Below, piece after piece: positions 22,590 to 31,287 of a stretch of 64,000 nucleotides of DNA (position 1 is the stretch's first letter; every line of letters begins with the position of its first letter). Source of the DNA: Streptomyces sp. NBC_00289 (GTDB lineage Bacteria; Actinomycetota; Actinomycetes; Streptomycetales; Streptomycetaceae); assembly GCF_041435115.1 (NCBI RefSeq), contig NZ_CP108046.1, positions 3,658,001 through 3,722,000 on the forward strand, read 5' to 3'. The translations under genes and the position numbers were made by a program. Below the pieces are notes generated by a model. That model did no database searches, was not told the origin of the DNA, and saw nothing but the letters and a program-made list of their open reading frames with translations.

Positions 22590-23036
22590 TCACGACGAGT
22601 GCCCCGGGTTCTTGGGCTGGCCACCCGTCGAAGAGCTGGTCGAGTCGGGTTCGACGTACAGGATCTTTGACTTCATGTGCGCACGCGCCTGCGCGCCGAT
22701 CCACGCCAGGGTGGTGGCGACAAGCGTGAGGGCGAATGCCTTGGGGTTGAACAGTGTCGTGTTCTTGAAGATCGCGACAAAGACGAACAGCAGAAGGATC
22801 TGTGCCGTGTAGAGCATCAGGCCCATCGCCTGGAACAGGTGCGGAAGCGATTTGGCAGTGCGCTGCAGAACATAGAGACCGAGCCCCATGAAGACGATCA
22901 CGACCAGTGTCGCCACGGCCGCCCCGATCGCTCCCTTGCCGCCGGCCACCACAGCGCTGACGACGGCGGCAACAGCGCCGACGGCAGCCGTGGGCACGGC
23001 AGCCTGGAGGAGGATCCGGACGTCATTGGACGGCAT
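22590..23036 (-). CDS. atpI: AtpI-like membrane protein at the head of the atp operon
   Basis: 148 residues from ATG 23036, preceded by GCGGAG at 8 bases. Four hydrophobic helices (~8-30, ~38-60, ~72-95, ~102-120), fitting AtpI, an assembly helper for the c-ring. An in-frame ATG at 23075 (161 residues) has TACGCT five bases upstream, so a longer leaderless form is possible. Sequence conservation of AtpI is low and the call leans on context. Confidence 0.85.
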   Translation of the reverse strand: MPSNDVRILLQAAVPTAAVGAVAAVVSAVVAGGKGAIGAAVATLVVIVFMGLGLYVLQRTAKSLPHLFQAMGLMLYTAQILLLFVFVAIFKNTTLFNPKAFALTLVATTLAWIGAQARAHMKSKILYVEPDSTSSSTGGQPKNPGHSS

Positions 23037-23075
23037 GGCGGCAACTCCGCTTTCACAGGGGGCAGGTGTCGTCAT

Positions 23076-23336
23076 GGACGAGCGTAGTCCCGGGGCCGAG
23101 TGTCGATGACCTCGCGCCAATGGACCGTCGCATTACGGTCCTTCGGCTCTATCCCGGGTTCTCGTGAACCGTATCACAAACTATTTGATGCGGTCTTTAC
23201 CAAGTGGGTGTGCTGGGTGTCACACATGAGAGTGAAGCTGCCCGTCTGCGCGCGAACCCGGCCGAGTTGTCTGGTATTGGGGAGCTTTGCTCCCCCACGA
23301 TTTGGCAATGCTCTAGTCAGATTCTTACCTTGAGCG
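23076..23336 (-). promoter_or_regulatory. Presumed atp operon promoter region
   Basis: A gap of lower GC than its surroundings between the WecA-like gene and atpI. It holds a palindrome GGTTC-tcgt-GAACC (23157-23170), an AT-rich stretch around 23171-23205, and a hairpin GGGGAGC-ttt-GCTCCCC at 23279-23295 placed as a terminator for the upstream gene. No canonical -35/-10 pair was found. Confidence 0.4.
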
Positions 23337-24662
23337 TCAGCGCGACGACTCCGCTTTCCCCCGGTCCGGAACGCTTTGCCGGGGGCCGACGGCGGTCGCC
23401 CCGTTGACTCCCGAGACGCCGACCGTGACCGGAGTGCGCTGTTCCTCCCCAGTCGGAGCGGACTCCACCGACCCGGCCGCCGCCGCGGCGGCGCGGCGCC
23501 GGCGGTAGCGGGGCGGCACGAAGGCCTCGGCCCAGCGCGGGGTCCGCGGGGTGAAGCGGGGCAGCAGAAGCAGGAGCAGCCCGATCGCGCTGAGCGCCGC
23601 CACACCGAGCACGCTCCACATGGCCCCGGAGTTGACGGAGTAGGCGAGCGCGCCGAAGGCGATCAGCGCCGACCAGAAGTACATGATCAGCACCGCCCTG
23701 CTGTGCGAGTGCCCGATCTCCAGCAACCGGTGGTGCAGGTGGCCGCGGTCGGCAGCGAACGGCGACTGGCCGCGCCAGGTGCGGCGCACGATGGCCAGCA
23801 CCAGGTCGGCGGCCGGCACGGCGATGATCGTCAGCGGCAGCAGCAGCGGGATGTAGACGGGGACCGTCTGGTGCACGGCCGCCTTCTCCGACCCGGCGAA
23901 CAGCTTGAGCGCGTCCGGGTCGACCTGTCCGGTCACGGAGATCGCGCCCGCGGCGAGGACCAGCCCGATCAGCATCGAGCCGGAGTCGCCCATGAACACC
24001 CGCGCGGGATGCATGTTGTGCGGCAGGAAGCCGAGGCACATGCCCATCAGGATCGCCGCGAACAGCGTGGCCGGGGCGGCGGCCTCGACGCCGTACGAGT
24101 ACCAGATCCGGTAGGCGTAGAGGAAGAACGCGGCGGCCGCGATGCACACCATGCCGGAGGCGAGGCCGTCGAGGCCGTCGACGAAGTTGACCGCGTTGAT
24201 GGTGATGACCACGAGCGCGACCGTCAGCAGGGTGCCCTGCCACTGGGTCAGCGCGACCGAGCCGATGCCCGGGATCGGCAGCCACAGGATGGTCAGACCC
24301 TGCATGACCATGACGCCGGCGGCGATCATCTGGCCGCCGAGCTTGATCAGGGCGTCGATCTCGAACTTGTCGTCAAGGACGCCGATCAGCCAGATCAGGG
24401 CGGCCCCGGAGAGCAGGGCCCGCGGTTCGTTGGACTTCTCGAACACCTCGTTGAGGTTGGTCAGGTGGTCCGCGACCAGCAGGCCCGCGCACAGGCCGAA
24501 GAACATGGCGATCCCGCCGAGCCGCGGAGTGGGCTCCCGGTGCACGTCACGTGCCCGGATCTCCGGCATCGCTCCGGCCACGATCGCGAACTTCCGCACC
24601 GGCCCTGTCAGCAGATACGTCACCGCGGCCGTGACGCAGAGCGTCAGCAGGTATTCACGCAC
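23337..24662 (-). CDS. MraY/WecA-family undecaprenyl-phosphate sugar-1-phosphate transferase
   Basis: 441 residues from GTG 24662 (reading as MREYLLTLC, with GGGGAA upstream). Polytopic membrane enzyme starting a glycan on the lipid carrier. Family motifs: DVHREPTPRLGGIAMF near the N-terminus, LIGVLDDKFEID (the Asp-Asp Mg2+ site), NAVNFVDGLDGLASG, and FMGDSGSMLIG. A basic cluster RGHLHHRLLEIGHSH lies near the C-terminal active-site loop. It most resembles WecA/TagO rather than MraY, so it likely begins a wall polymer; the exact sugar is not shown. Confidence 0.92.
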   Translation of the reverse strand: MREYLLTLCVTAAVTYLLTGPVRKFAIVAGAMPEIRARDVHREPTPRLGGIAMFFGLCAGLLVADHLTNLNEVFEKSNEPRALLSGAALIWLIGVLDDKFEIDALIKLGGQMIAAGVMVMQGLTILWLPIPGIGSVALTQWQGTLLTVALVVITINAVNFVDGLDGLASGMVCIAAAAFFLYAYRIWYSYGVEAAAPATLFAAILMGMCLGFLPHNMHPARVFMGDSGSMLIGLVLAAGAISVTGQVDPDALKLFAGSEKAAVHQTVPVYIPLLLPLTIIAVPAADLVLAIVRRTWRGQSPFAADRGHLHHRLLEIGHSHSRAVLIMYFWSALIAFGALAYSVNSGAMWSVLGVAALSAIGLLLLLLPRFTPRTPRWAEAFVPPRYRRRRAAAAAAGSVESAPTGEEQRTPVTVGVSGVNGATAVGPRQSVPDRGKAESSR

Positions 24663-24801
24663 GGGCTTCCCCACAGGTCTCGCTGGCCATCTCAGCCCCA
24701 CACCCTAGCGACGGACGCATACGTATGAGGACTTCCGGGTAGCGACGATGGTTGCACGAGTGGCTGTGGGCATGGGGCCACACCGGTGCGCCTACCCGCG
24801 C

Positions 24802-26040
24802 TCAGCCGGGATACGGCGGAAATCCGCCGACCAGCTCCCGCACTTCTTCACGGACGCTCGGTGTCTCCGCCTCCCCCCGCAGCACGCCCCCGAACCACGC
24901 GGCGATCCGCGCCATCTCCTGCTGCCCCATGCCCTGCGTGGTCACCGCGGCGGTGCCCAGCCGCAGGCCACGGGCGTCGCCGTGGGGCAGCGCACAGCAG
25001 TCCAGGACCATCCCGGCGGCGATCAGCCGCCCGCGGGCGGTCCGTCCGTCGACGCCGAGGGGGGCGGGATCGGCGGTGATCAGATGGGTGTCGGTGCCTC
25101 CGGTGGTGACGACCAGCCCCTCGGCGGCCAGCCCCGCCGCGAGCACCCGCGCGTTGGCGACCACCTGATGGGCGTACGCGCCGAACGCCGGAGTCGCCGC
25201 CTCGCCGAACGCGACGGCCTTGGCGGCGATGGTGTGCATCTGCGCGCCGCCCTGCGTGAACGGGAAGACGGCCCGGTCGACGCGCTCGGCGAGCTCCGAC
25301 CCGCACAGGACCATCCCGCCGCGCGGCCCGCGCAGCACCTTGTGGGTGGTGGCGCACACGATGTCGGCGTACGGCACCGGATTCGGCGCCGCTCCCCCCG
25401 CGACCAGCCCCATCGGGTGGGCGGCGTCCGCGATGAGGTACGCGCCGACCTCGTCGGCCACCTCCCGGAAGCGGGCGTAGTCGATGTGCCGCGGGTAGGC
25501 GATGGAGCCGCACACGATCGCCTTGGGCCGGTGGCCGCGGGCCAGGGTGCGCACCTGGTCGTAGTCGATCAGGCCGGTCTCCGCGTCGACGCCGTACCCG
25601 ACGAAGTCGAACCAGCGGCCGGAGAAGTTGGCGGGCGAGCCGTGGGTGAGATGACCGCCGTACGGCAGGCCCAGGGCGAGGACGGTGTCGCCGGGCCGGA
25701 GCAGCGCGGCGTACGCGGCGAGCACCGCGGAGGAACCGGAGTGGGACTGCACGTTGGCGTGCGCGGCCCCGAACAGCGCCTTGGCCCGCTCCACGGCGAG
25801 GCGTTCGGCCACGTCGACGATCTCGCAGCCGCCGTGGTACCGGGCGCCCGGATATCCCTCGGCGTACTTGTTGGCGAGCGGCGAGCCGAGGGCGGCCAGC
25901 ACGGCCGGCGAACTGAAGTTCTCGGCGGCGACGAGCTGGAGCGTCGTCGACTGCCGGTCGAGTTCGCCGAGCAGGATCTCGGCCAGCTCGGGGTCCTGCC
26001 GCCGCAGGACATCGGCCTCGAGGGTATGGGTGACCGACAT
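24802..26040 (-). CDS. glyA: Serine hydroxymethyltransferase-like PLP enzyme
   Basis: 412 residues from ATG 26040 with CGGAGCC upstream. Interconverts serine and glycine with tetrahydrofolate. The PLP lysine motif reads TTHKVLRGPRGG; LVAAENFSSPAVLAALGS and NKYAEGYPGARYHGG are classical SHMT blocks, and LIADAAHPMGL holds the PLP-ring Asp. Sequence is divergent from canonical GlyA in parts (e.g. ahead of the lysine motif), so it may be the second SHMT of the genome. Confidence 0.9.
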   Translation of the reverse strand: MSVTHTLEADVLRRQDPELAEILLGELDRQSTTLQLVAAENFSSPAVLAALGSPLANKYAEGYPGARYHGGCEIVDVAERLAVERAKALFGAAHANVQSHSGSSAVLAAYAALLRPGDTVLALGLPYGGHLTHGSPANFSGRWFDFVGYGVDAETGLIDYDQVRTLARGHRPKAIVCGSIAYPRHIDYARFREVADEVGAYLIADAAHPMGLVAGGAAPNPVPYADIVCATTHKVLRGPRGGMVLCGSELAERVDRAVFPFTQGGAQMHTIAAKAVAFGEAATPAFGAYAHQVVANARVLAAGLAAEGLVVTTGGTDTHLITADPAPLGVDGRTARGRLIAAGMVLDCCALPHGDARGLRLGTAAVTTQGMGQQEMARIAAWFGGVLRGEAETPSVREEVRELVGGFPPYPG

Positions 26041-26135
26041 GGTGGGCTCCGGGGGCGTCGACGGTGACGTACGTCCAATGTAGGCCCGGGACCGGCGGGG
26101 TGCTCGGCCGTTGCGGCCGTTGAGGTGTACGGCGG

Positions 26136-26813
26136 CTACGTCTTGGCGGGGACGCCCGTGAGCGCCGTCACCACGGGGTCCAGCGCCTGGTGTATCTCGT
26201 CCCCGATCGACCGGAAGAACGGCAACGGCGCCCCGTACGGGTCGAAGACCTCGTCCGCCTCCGCGGTGGGGGCCAGCAGCCAGCCGCGCAGCGCCGCCGC
26301 CGCGCGCACCAGCGCACGCGCGCGTGCGACCACGCCGTCCTCCAGCGGGGGCAGGGTCGCGGTGTCTATCGCCCGCACCAGGCGGGTGAACTCCTTCAGG
26401 GTGAAGGTGCGCAGACCCGCCGAGTGACCCATGGAGATCACCTGGGCGCGGTGGTCGCGGGTGGCGGTCAGCACCAGGTCGGCCCTGATCACGTGCTCGT
26501 CGAGCAGCTCCCGGCCGGTGAACCCGGAGGGGTCCGCGCCGAATTCGGCCAGCACGGTCTCCGCGTTGGCCTCCATGGAGGCGCCCTCGTGGCCCCAGGT
26601 GCCCGCGCTCTCCACGATCAGCCCGCCCCACAGGGGGTCGCCGAGCCGGTCCGCCAGGGCATGGCGGGTCAGCCGCTCGGTGATCGGCGAGCGGCACACG
26701 TTGCCGGTGCTGACGTGGAGGATGCGGAAGCTGTCGCGGGGAAGGCCTTGTTCGAACAGGTTTCCCGTCTCTTCCCCGTTGCCTATGCCACGCCCCGCGT
26801 CAGGGGCTGTCAA
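26136..26813 (-). CDS. Low-molecular-weight phosphotyrosine phosphatase-like protein with Ser at the nucleophile position
   Basis: 225 residues. The fold is LMW-PTP: a P-loop at residues ~34-42 and the general-acid loop with DPYG near residue 195. The P-loop, normally V-C-x-G-N-x-C-R-S, reads VSTGNVCRS, so Ser35 (codon 26709-26711) replaces the catalytic Cys. It may be an inactive phosphatase or binder. The start is TTG 26813, overlapping the stop of tsaC in TTGA with GAGGTGG five bases upstream. It sits between tsaC and glyA, away from capsule genes. Confidence 0.85.
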   Translation of the reverse strand: MTAPDAGRGIGNGEETGNLFEQGLPRDSFRILHVSTGNVCRSPITERLTRHALADRLGDPLWGGLIVESAGTWGHEGASMEANAETVLAEFGADPSGFTGRELLDEHVIRADLVLTATRDHRAQVISMGHSAGLRTFTLKEFTRLVRAIDTATLPPLEDGVVARARALVRAAAALRGWLLAPTAEADEVFDPYGAPLPFFRSIGDEIHQALDPVVTALTGVPAKT

Positions 26814-27457
26814 TTCGCCACCTCGAGGTCGGGTACGACCTTGCGCAGCTCCTCCGCGGAGATCGCGCCCGCGCGCAGCAGCAGCGGCACCTCACGGGTG
26901 ACGTCGACGATCGAGGACGGGACGTTGCCGGGGGTGGGGCCGCCGTCCAGGTAGACGGAGACGGAGTCGCCGAGCATCTCCTGCGCGGCGTCGCAGTCCT
27001 CCGGCGCCGGGTGGCCCGTGAGGTTCGCCGAGGACACGGCCAGCGGCCCGAACTCGGTCAGCAGTTCGATGGCGACCGGGTGCAGCGGCATGCGCACGGC
27101 AACCGTGCCCCGGGTGTCCCCCAGGTCCCACTGCAGCGACGGCTGGTGCTTGGCGACGAGCGTGAGCGCGCCCGGCCAGAACGCGTCGACGAGCTCCCAG
27201 GCCAGCTCGGAGAAGTCCGTGACCAGGCCGTGCAGCGTGTTCGGAGAACCGATGAGGACGGGCGTGGGCATGTTGCGCCCCCGGCCCTTGGCCTCCAGCA
27301 GGTCGGACACCGCTTCGGAGGAGAACGCGTCGGCACCGATGCCGTACACCGTGTCGGTGGGCAGCACCACGAGTTCGCCACGACGGACGGCTGAGGCGGC
27401 CTCGCGCAGACCGGTCACGCGGTCGGTCGCGTCGTTGGTGTCGTATCGCCGTGCCAC
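26810..27457 (-). CDS. L-threonylcarbamoyladenylate synthase (TsaC/Sua5/YrdC)
   Basis: 215 residues from GTG 27457 with GAGGAGG nine bases upstream. Makes threonylcarbamoyl-AMP for the t6A37 modification of tRNAs. Motifs: VVLPTDTVYGIGADA, EAKGRGRNMPTPVLIG (family K-x-R-x3-P-x-P), FWPGALTLVA, VAVRMPLHP and AVSSANLTGHPAP. The short YrdC-only form without the Sua5 C-terminal domain. Part of the conserved prfA-prmC-tsaC run. Confidence 0.95.
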   Translation of the reverse strand: MARRYDTNDATDRVTGLREAASAVRRGELVVLPTDTVYGIGADAFSSEAVSDLLEAKGRGRNMPTPVLIGSPNTLHGLVTDFSELAWELVDAFWPGALTLVAKHQPSLQWDLGDTRGTVAVRMPLHPVAIELLTEFGPLAVSSANLTGHPAPEDCDAAQEMLGDSVSVYLDGGPTPGNVPSSIVDVTREVPLLLRAGAISAEELRKVVPDLEVAN

Positions 27458-27506
27458 TAGCGGGCCTCCTCGTACACGTACTGCGGGACGGAAGTTCGGG
27501 GCGCGC

Positions 27507-28352
27507 TCACGGCATCGCCCGGCGGGCGGTCGCGAAACGCGGCCGGTTGTTGAGGTCGGGATGGTCGGCCGCGTCGGCCCAGCCCCGCTCCTCGGTGAAG
27601 ATCCACGGCACCTGGCCGCCCTGGGTGTCGGCGTGCTCGACGACGACGACACCGCCGGGGCGCAGCAGGCGGTGCGCGGTGCGTTCCAGGCCGCGGATGA
27701 GTTCGAGGCCGTCCTCGCCCGAGAACAGGGCGAGTTCGGGGTCGTAGTCCCGCGCCTCGGGAGCGACGTACTCCCATTCGGTGAGCGGGATGTACGGCGG
27801 ATTGGAGATGACCAGGTCGACCTGGCCGTCGAGGTCGGGGAAGGCGTCCAGGGCGTTGCCCTGGCGCAGGTCGACCCTGGACCCCTCGGTGTTCTTGCGG
27901 GTCCACCGCAGGGCGTCCTCGGACAGCTCCACGGCGTGCACCCGCGAGCGCGGGACCTCCTGGGCGAGGGCGAGCGCGATCGCGCCCGAGCCCGTGCACA
28001 GGTCCACGATCAGCGGCTCGACGACGTCCATCGCGCGTACGGCGTCTATGGCCCAGCCGACCACGGACTCCGTCTCGGGTCGCGGCACGAACACCCCGGG
28101 GCCCACCTGGAGTTCCAGGTACCGGAAGAAGGCCCGGCCGGTGATGTGCTGGAGCGGCTCGCGCTGCTCACGGCGCGCGATGACCTCCCAGTACCGGGCG
28201 TCGAAGTCCGTGTCCTTCACGGAGTGCAGCGCGCCCCGCTTCACGCCGTGCACGAACGCGGCGAGCTCCTCGGCGTCGTTGCGCGGCGAGGGCACGCCTG
28301 CGTCGGCCAGCCGCTGGGTGGCCTGGGCCACCTCTGCGAGCAGCAGGTTCAC
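27507..28352 (-). CDS. prmC: Release factor N5-glutamine methyltransferase PrmC (HemK)
   Basis: 281 residues from GTG 28352 with GGAGG seven bases upstream. Methylates the GGQ glutamine of release factors using SAM. DLCTGSGAIALALAQ is the SAM-binding motif and ISNPPYIP the catalytic NPPY. FVPRPETE precedes them, as in the family. It lies 28 bases after prfA, the gene of its substrate. Confidence 0.96.
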   Translation of the reverse strand: MNLLLAEVAQATQRLADAGVPSPRNDAEELAAFVHGVKRGALHSVKDTDFDARYWEVIARREQREPLQHITGRAFFRYLELQVGPGVFVPRPETESVVGWAIDAVRAMDVVEPLIVDLCTGSGAIALALAQEVPRSRVHAVELSEDALRWTRKNTEGSRVDLRQGNALDAFPDLDGQVDLVISNPPYIPLTEWEYVAPEARDYDPELALFSGEDGLELIRGLERTAHRLLRPGGVVVVEHADTQGGQVPWIFTEERGWADAADHPDLNNRPRFATARRAMP

Positions 28353-28379
28353 GCTCGTCCTCCGGTAGGTGTACGGGGC

Positions 28380-29456
28380 TTACGCGGCTGCGAGCTTGGC
28401 GGCCGAGTCCGCGTCCACGCAGGCCTGGATCATCGCGTCGAGGTCGCCGTCCAGGACCTGGTCCAGGTTGTACGCCTTGAAGCCGACGCGGTGGTCCGAG
28501 ATGCGGTTCTCGGGGAAGTTGTACGTGCGGATCTTCTCGGAGCGGTCGACGGTGCGGACCTGGCTGCGGCGGGCGTCGGCGGCCTCCCGCTCCGCCTCCT
28601 CCTGTGCCGCGGCGAGCAGCCTGGAGCGCAGGATACGCAGTGCCTGCTCCTTGTTCTGCAGCTGGCTCTTCTCGTTCTGGCAGGAGGCGACGACTCCGGT
28701 GGGAATGTGCGTGATGCGCACGGCGGAGTCGGTCGTGTTGACGGACTGGCCGCCGGGCCCCGAGGACCGGTACACGTCGATGCGCAGGTCGTTGGGGTTG
28801 ACCTCGACGTCGACCTCCTCGGCCTCGGGCGTGACGAGCACACCGGCCGCTGAGGTGTGGATACGGCCCTGGGACTCGGTGGCCGGCACGCGCTGGACGC
28901 GGTGCACACCGCCCTCGTACTTCATGCGGGCCCAGACGCCCTGGCCGGGCTCGGTCGCACCCTGGCCGCCCTTGGTCTTCACGGCGACCTGGACGTCCTT
29001 GTAGCCGCCCAGCTCGGACTCGGTGGCGTCGATGATCTCGGTCTTCCAGCCGACGCGCTCGGCGTAGCGCAGGTACATCCGCAGCAGGTCGCCGGCGAAC
29101 AGGGCCGACTCGTCGCCGCCCGCGCCCGCCTTGATCTCGAGGATGACGTCCTTGTCGTCGCTGGGGTCGCGCGGGACCAGGAGCAGCCGCAGCTTCTCCG
29201 TCAGTTCCTCGCGCTGCTTCTCCAGCTCCTTGACCTCGGCGACGAAGTCCGGGTCGTCGGCGGCGAACTCGCGCGCGGTCACGATGTCGTCGCCGGTCTG
29301 CTTCCAGGAGCGGTACGTGGCGACGATCGGGGTGAGCTCGGCGTAGCGCTTGTTCAGCTTGCGCGCGTTGGCCTGGTCGGAGTGCACCGACGGATCGGCG
29401 AGCTTGGTCTCCAGGTCGGCGTGCTCACCGACGAGATCCTCGACGGCCTCGAACAT
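28380..29456 (-). CDS. prfA: Peptide chain release factor 1
   Basis: 358 residues. Reads UAG and UAA stop codons; the codon-recognition tripeptide is P-A-T ([10 protein letters not shown]) and the hydrolysis motif GGQ is in [17 protein letters not shown]. The start ATG follows AGGAG. Followed by prmC, preceded by rpmE across a terminator. Confidence 0.97.
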   Translation of the reverse strand: MFEAVEDLVGEHADLETKLADPSVHSDQANARKLNKRYAELTPIVATYRSWKQTGDDIVTAREFAADDPDFVAEVKELEKQREELTEKLRLLLVPRDPSDDKDVILEIKAGAGGDESALFAGDLLRMYLRYAERVGWKTEIIDATESELGGYKDVQVAVKTKGGQGATEPGQGVWARMKYEGGVHRVQRVPATESQGRIHTSAAGVLVTPEAEEVDVEVNPNDLRIDVYRSSGPGGQSVNTTDSAVRITHIPTGVVASCQNEKSQLQNKEQALRILRSRLLAAAQEEAEREAADARRSQVRTVDRSEKIRTYNFPENRISDHRVGFKAYNLDQVLDGDLDAMIQACVDADSAAKLAAA

Positions 29457-29503
29457 CTTGGGCTCCTGTGCTGCGAACGGAAGGGAAGGCGGGCGACCAA
29501 AAA

Positions 29504-29547
29504 CGCCGGTCCCCGGGAGCCCCGGGACGGGGCACCGTGGACCGGCG
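29504..29547 (-). terminator. Rho-independent terminator after rpmE
   Basis: Inverted repeat CGCCGGTCC / GGACCGGCG enclosing a nested CCCGGG pair; on the minus strand it runs straight into T5. A textbook intrinsic terminator. Confidence 0.85.
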
Positions 29548-29558
29548 CTGGCGGCTCG

Positions 29559-29780
29559 CTACTTCTTGGAGCCGGCGGCCTTGCCGAAGCGGGCCTCGAA
29601 GCGGGCCACACGGCCACCGGTGTCGAGGATCTTCTGCTTGCCCGTGTAGAACGGGTGGCACTCGGAGCAGACCTCGGCACGGACGGTGCCGCTGGAGATC
29701 GTGCTGCGGGTGGTGAACGACGCGCCACAGGTGCAGCTGACCTGCGTCTCGACGTACTCGGGGTGGATGTCGCGCTTCAA
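29559..29780 (-). CDS. rpmE: 50S ribosomal protein L31 (zinc-binding C+ form)
   Basis: 73 residues. Begins at TTG 29780 ([12 protein letters not shown]) with AGGAG just upstream; no ATG is available. Four Cys (CTC ... CSEC) mark the zinc-binding type, which streptomycetes replace with a zinc-free paralogue under Zur control when zinc is low. Followed by a strong terminator. Confidence 0.95.
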   Translation of the reverse strand: MKRDIHPEYVETQVSCTCGASFTTRSTISSGTVRAEVCSECHPFYTGKQKILDTGGRVARFEARFGKAAGSKK

Positions 29781-29939
29781 GGTGTCTCCTAGTTTCGGGA
29801 GGGCGCCGGGTCGCAGCCGCGGATTGCGGAGGCGTGAACCGGAGCCGACGTACCAGTCTGCCAGGACTGGCCGCATCCCCCAAAACCGGGGGGCGCCGTG
29901 ATCTATTCCCCCGGGTGCGCGCGGGGCCCGTACGAGGGG

Positions 29940-31079
29940 CTACGAGGAGGACACGACGCCCTTGGCGTCGCCGCCGGCGGTGCCCTTGGTGGCGCTCTTC
30001 GGGATCGCCCGGTCGTTCTCCAGGGCGGTCCACACCTGCTTCGCCTTGGCCTTCTGCACGATGACGCGGTTCATGTTCGCCGGGTCGTACTGGACCGGCA
30101 TCGTGACCATGTTCATGTGCGAGGAGCTGATGCCCTTGAGGCCGCTCGCGAAGGACATCAGGGAGTTCACCGAACCCAGGTCCGAGTCGGCCGTGACGGC
30201 CTTGGTGGCGGTGTCGGCGAGGTTGTACAGCTTCTTCGGGCTGGTGAACAGGCCGACCTCCTTGACCTGGTCGACCAGCGCCTTGATGAAGGCCTGCTGG
30301 AGCTGGATACGGCCGAGGTCGGAGCCGTCGCCGACGCCGTGCCGGGTGCGGACCAGGCCGAGGGCCTGCTCGCCGTCCAGCTGGTGGGTGCCGGCCTTCA
30401 GGTTCAGGTGGCTGTCGGGGTCCTTGATCGCCTTGGTGGTGGTCACCCGGACCCCGCCGAGTTCGTCGATCAGCTTCTGGAAGCCGGAGAAGTCGACCTC
30501 GAGGTAGTGGTCCATACGGATGCCGCTGAGCGACTCGACGGTCTTCACCGCGCAGGCGGCGCCGCCGGTGGAGTACGCGGAGTTGAACATCACGCCGGAC
30601 GCGGCGTCGTGGGTGGCGCCCTTGGTGTCGGTGCACTCGGGGCGGTCGATGAGGGTGTCGCGCGGGATGGAGACCACGCTGGCCTTCTTGTGGCCCTGGT
30701 AGACGTGCACGACCATCGCGGTGTCGGAGCGGGCGCTGCCGTCGTCGGTGCCGCCGCCGAGCGCCTTGTTGCTGCCGGAGCGGGTGTCCGAGCCGAGGAC
30801 GAGGATGTTCTCGGAGCCGTTGTCGACCTTGGTGGGCCGGTCGGTGCCGAGGGCCTGGTCGATGTTCACGCTCTTGATGTTGCCGTTGAGCTTGAAGTAC
30901 AGGTATCCGGCTCCGGTGCCGCCCAGGACGACGATGCCCGCGGCGGTCCAGGCCATCACCAGGATGCCCTTGCGTCGCTTGCTGCGGGGTTTGCGGCGAC
31001 GGCCCTTGGCGCGGCCACGTGGGCCGTCGGGGCCGGTGCCACCCGGTATGCCGGGCTCCGGCGTGCTCTCGGCGGACAT
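29940..31079 (-). CDS. LytR-CpsA-Psr (LCP) family protein
   Basis: 379 residues. A basic cytoplasmic lead (RKPRSKRRK) precedes one TM helix (~38-60), with the LCP domain outside. Conserved blocks: NILVLGSDTRSG, RSDTAMVVHVY, SVVSIPRDTLID, and FQKLIDELGGVRV; Arg and Asp residues of these blocks bind polyprenyl pyrophosphate. LCP enzymes transfer teichoic-acid-like polymers from lipid carriers to peptidoglycan. The ATG is preceded by GAGGAG. A WecA-like gene lies in the same cluster. Confidence 0.93.
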   Translation of the reverse strand: MSAESTPEPGIPGGTGPDGPRGRAKGRRRKPRSKRRKGILVMAWTAAGIVVLGGTGAGYLYFKLNGNIKSVNIDQALGTDRPTKVDNGSENILVLGSDTRSGSNKALGGGTDDGSARSDTAMVVHVYQGHKKASVVSIPRDTLIDRPECTDTKGATHDAASGVMFNSAYSTGGAACAVKTVESLSGIRMDHYLEVDFSGFQKLIDELGGVRVTTTKAIKDPDSHLNLKAGTHQLDGEQALGLVRTRHGVGDGSDLGRIQLQQAFIKALVDQVKEVGLFTSPKKLYNLADTATKAVTADSDLGSVNSLMSFASGLKGISSSHMNMVTMPVQYDPANMNRVIVQKAKAKQVWTALENDRAIPKSATKGTAGGDAKGVVSSS

Positions 31080-31207
31080 GTGCTCCTCGAATCTCGTCCG
31101 GTCGGATACCCCCTGCTTTCAGGGTCAGGCCTGGTCGAAAGCGACCGTATTGCCTCCATCGTCGCTCCACCTGGTCAGACGGCGGAACTCGGCAAAGGGT
31201 TGCACGG

Positions 31208-31247
31208 CGCGCTGTGCCCACCTTCGTGGAGCGGTGGGCACAGCGCG
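31208..31247 (-). terminator. Terminator after the serine protease gene
   Basis: Perfect 15-base inverted repeat CGCGCTGTGCCCACC / GGTGGGCACAGCGCG with a 10-base loop, just after the protease stop on the minus strand. Confidence 0.75.
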
Positions 31248-31287
31248 TGACGGCCGGCATCCGGGTGAGCGGCGCTCACCTGCGGGT

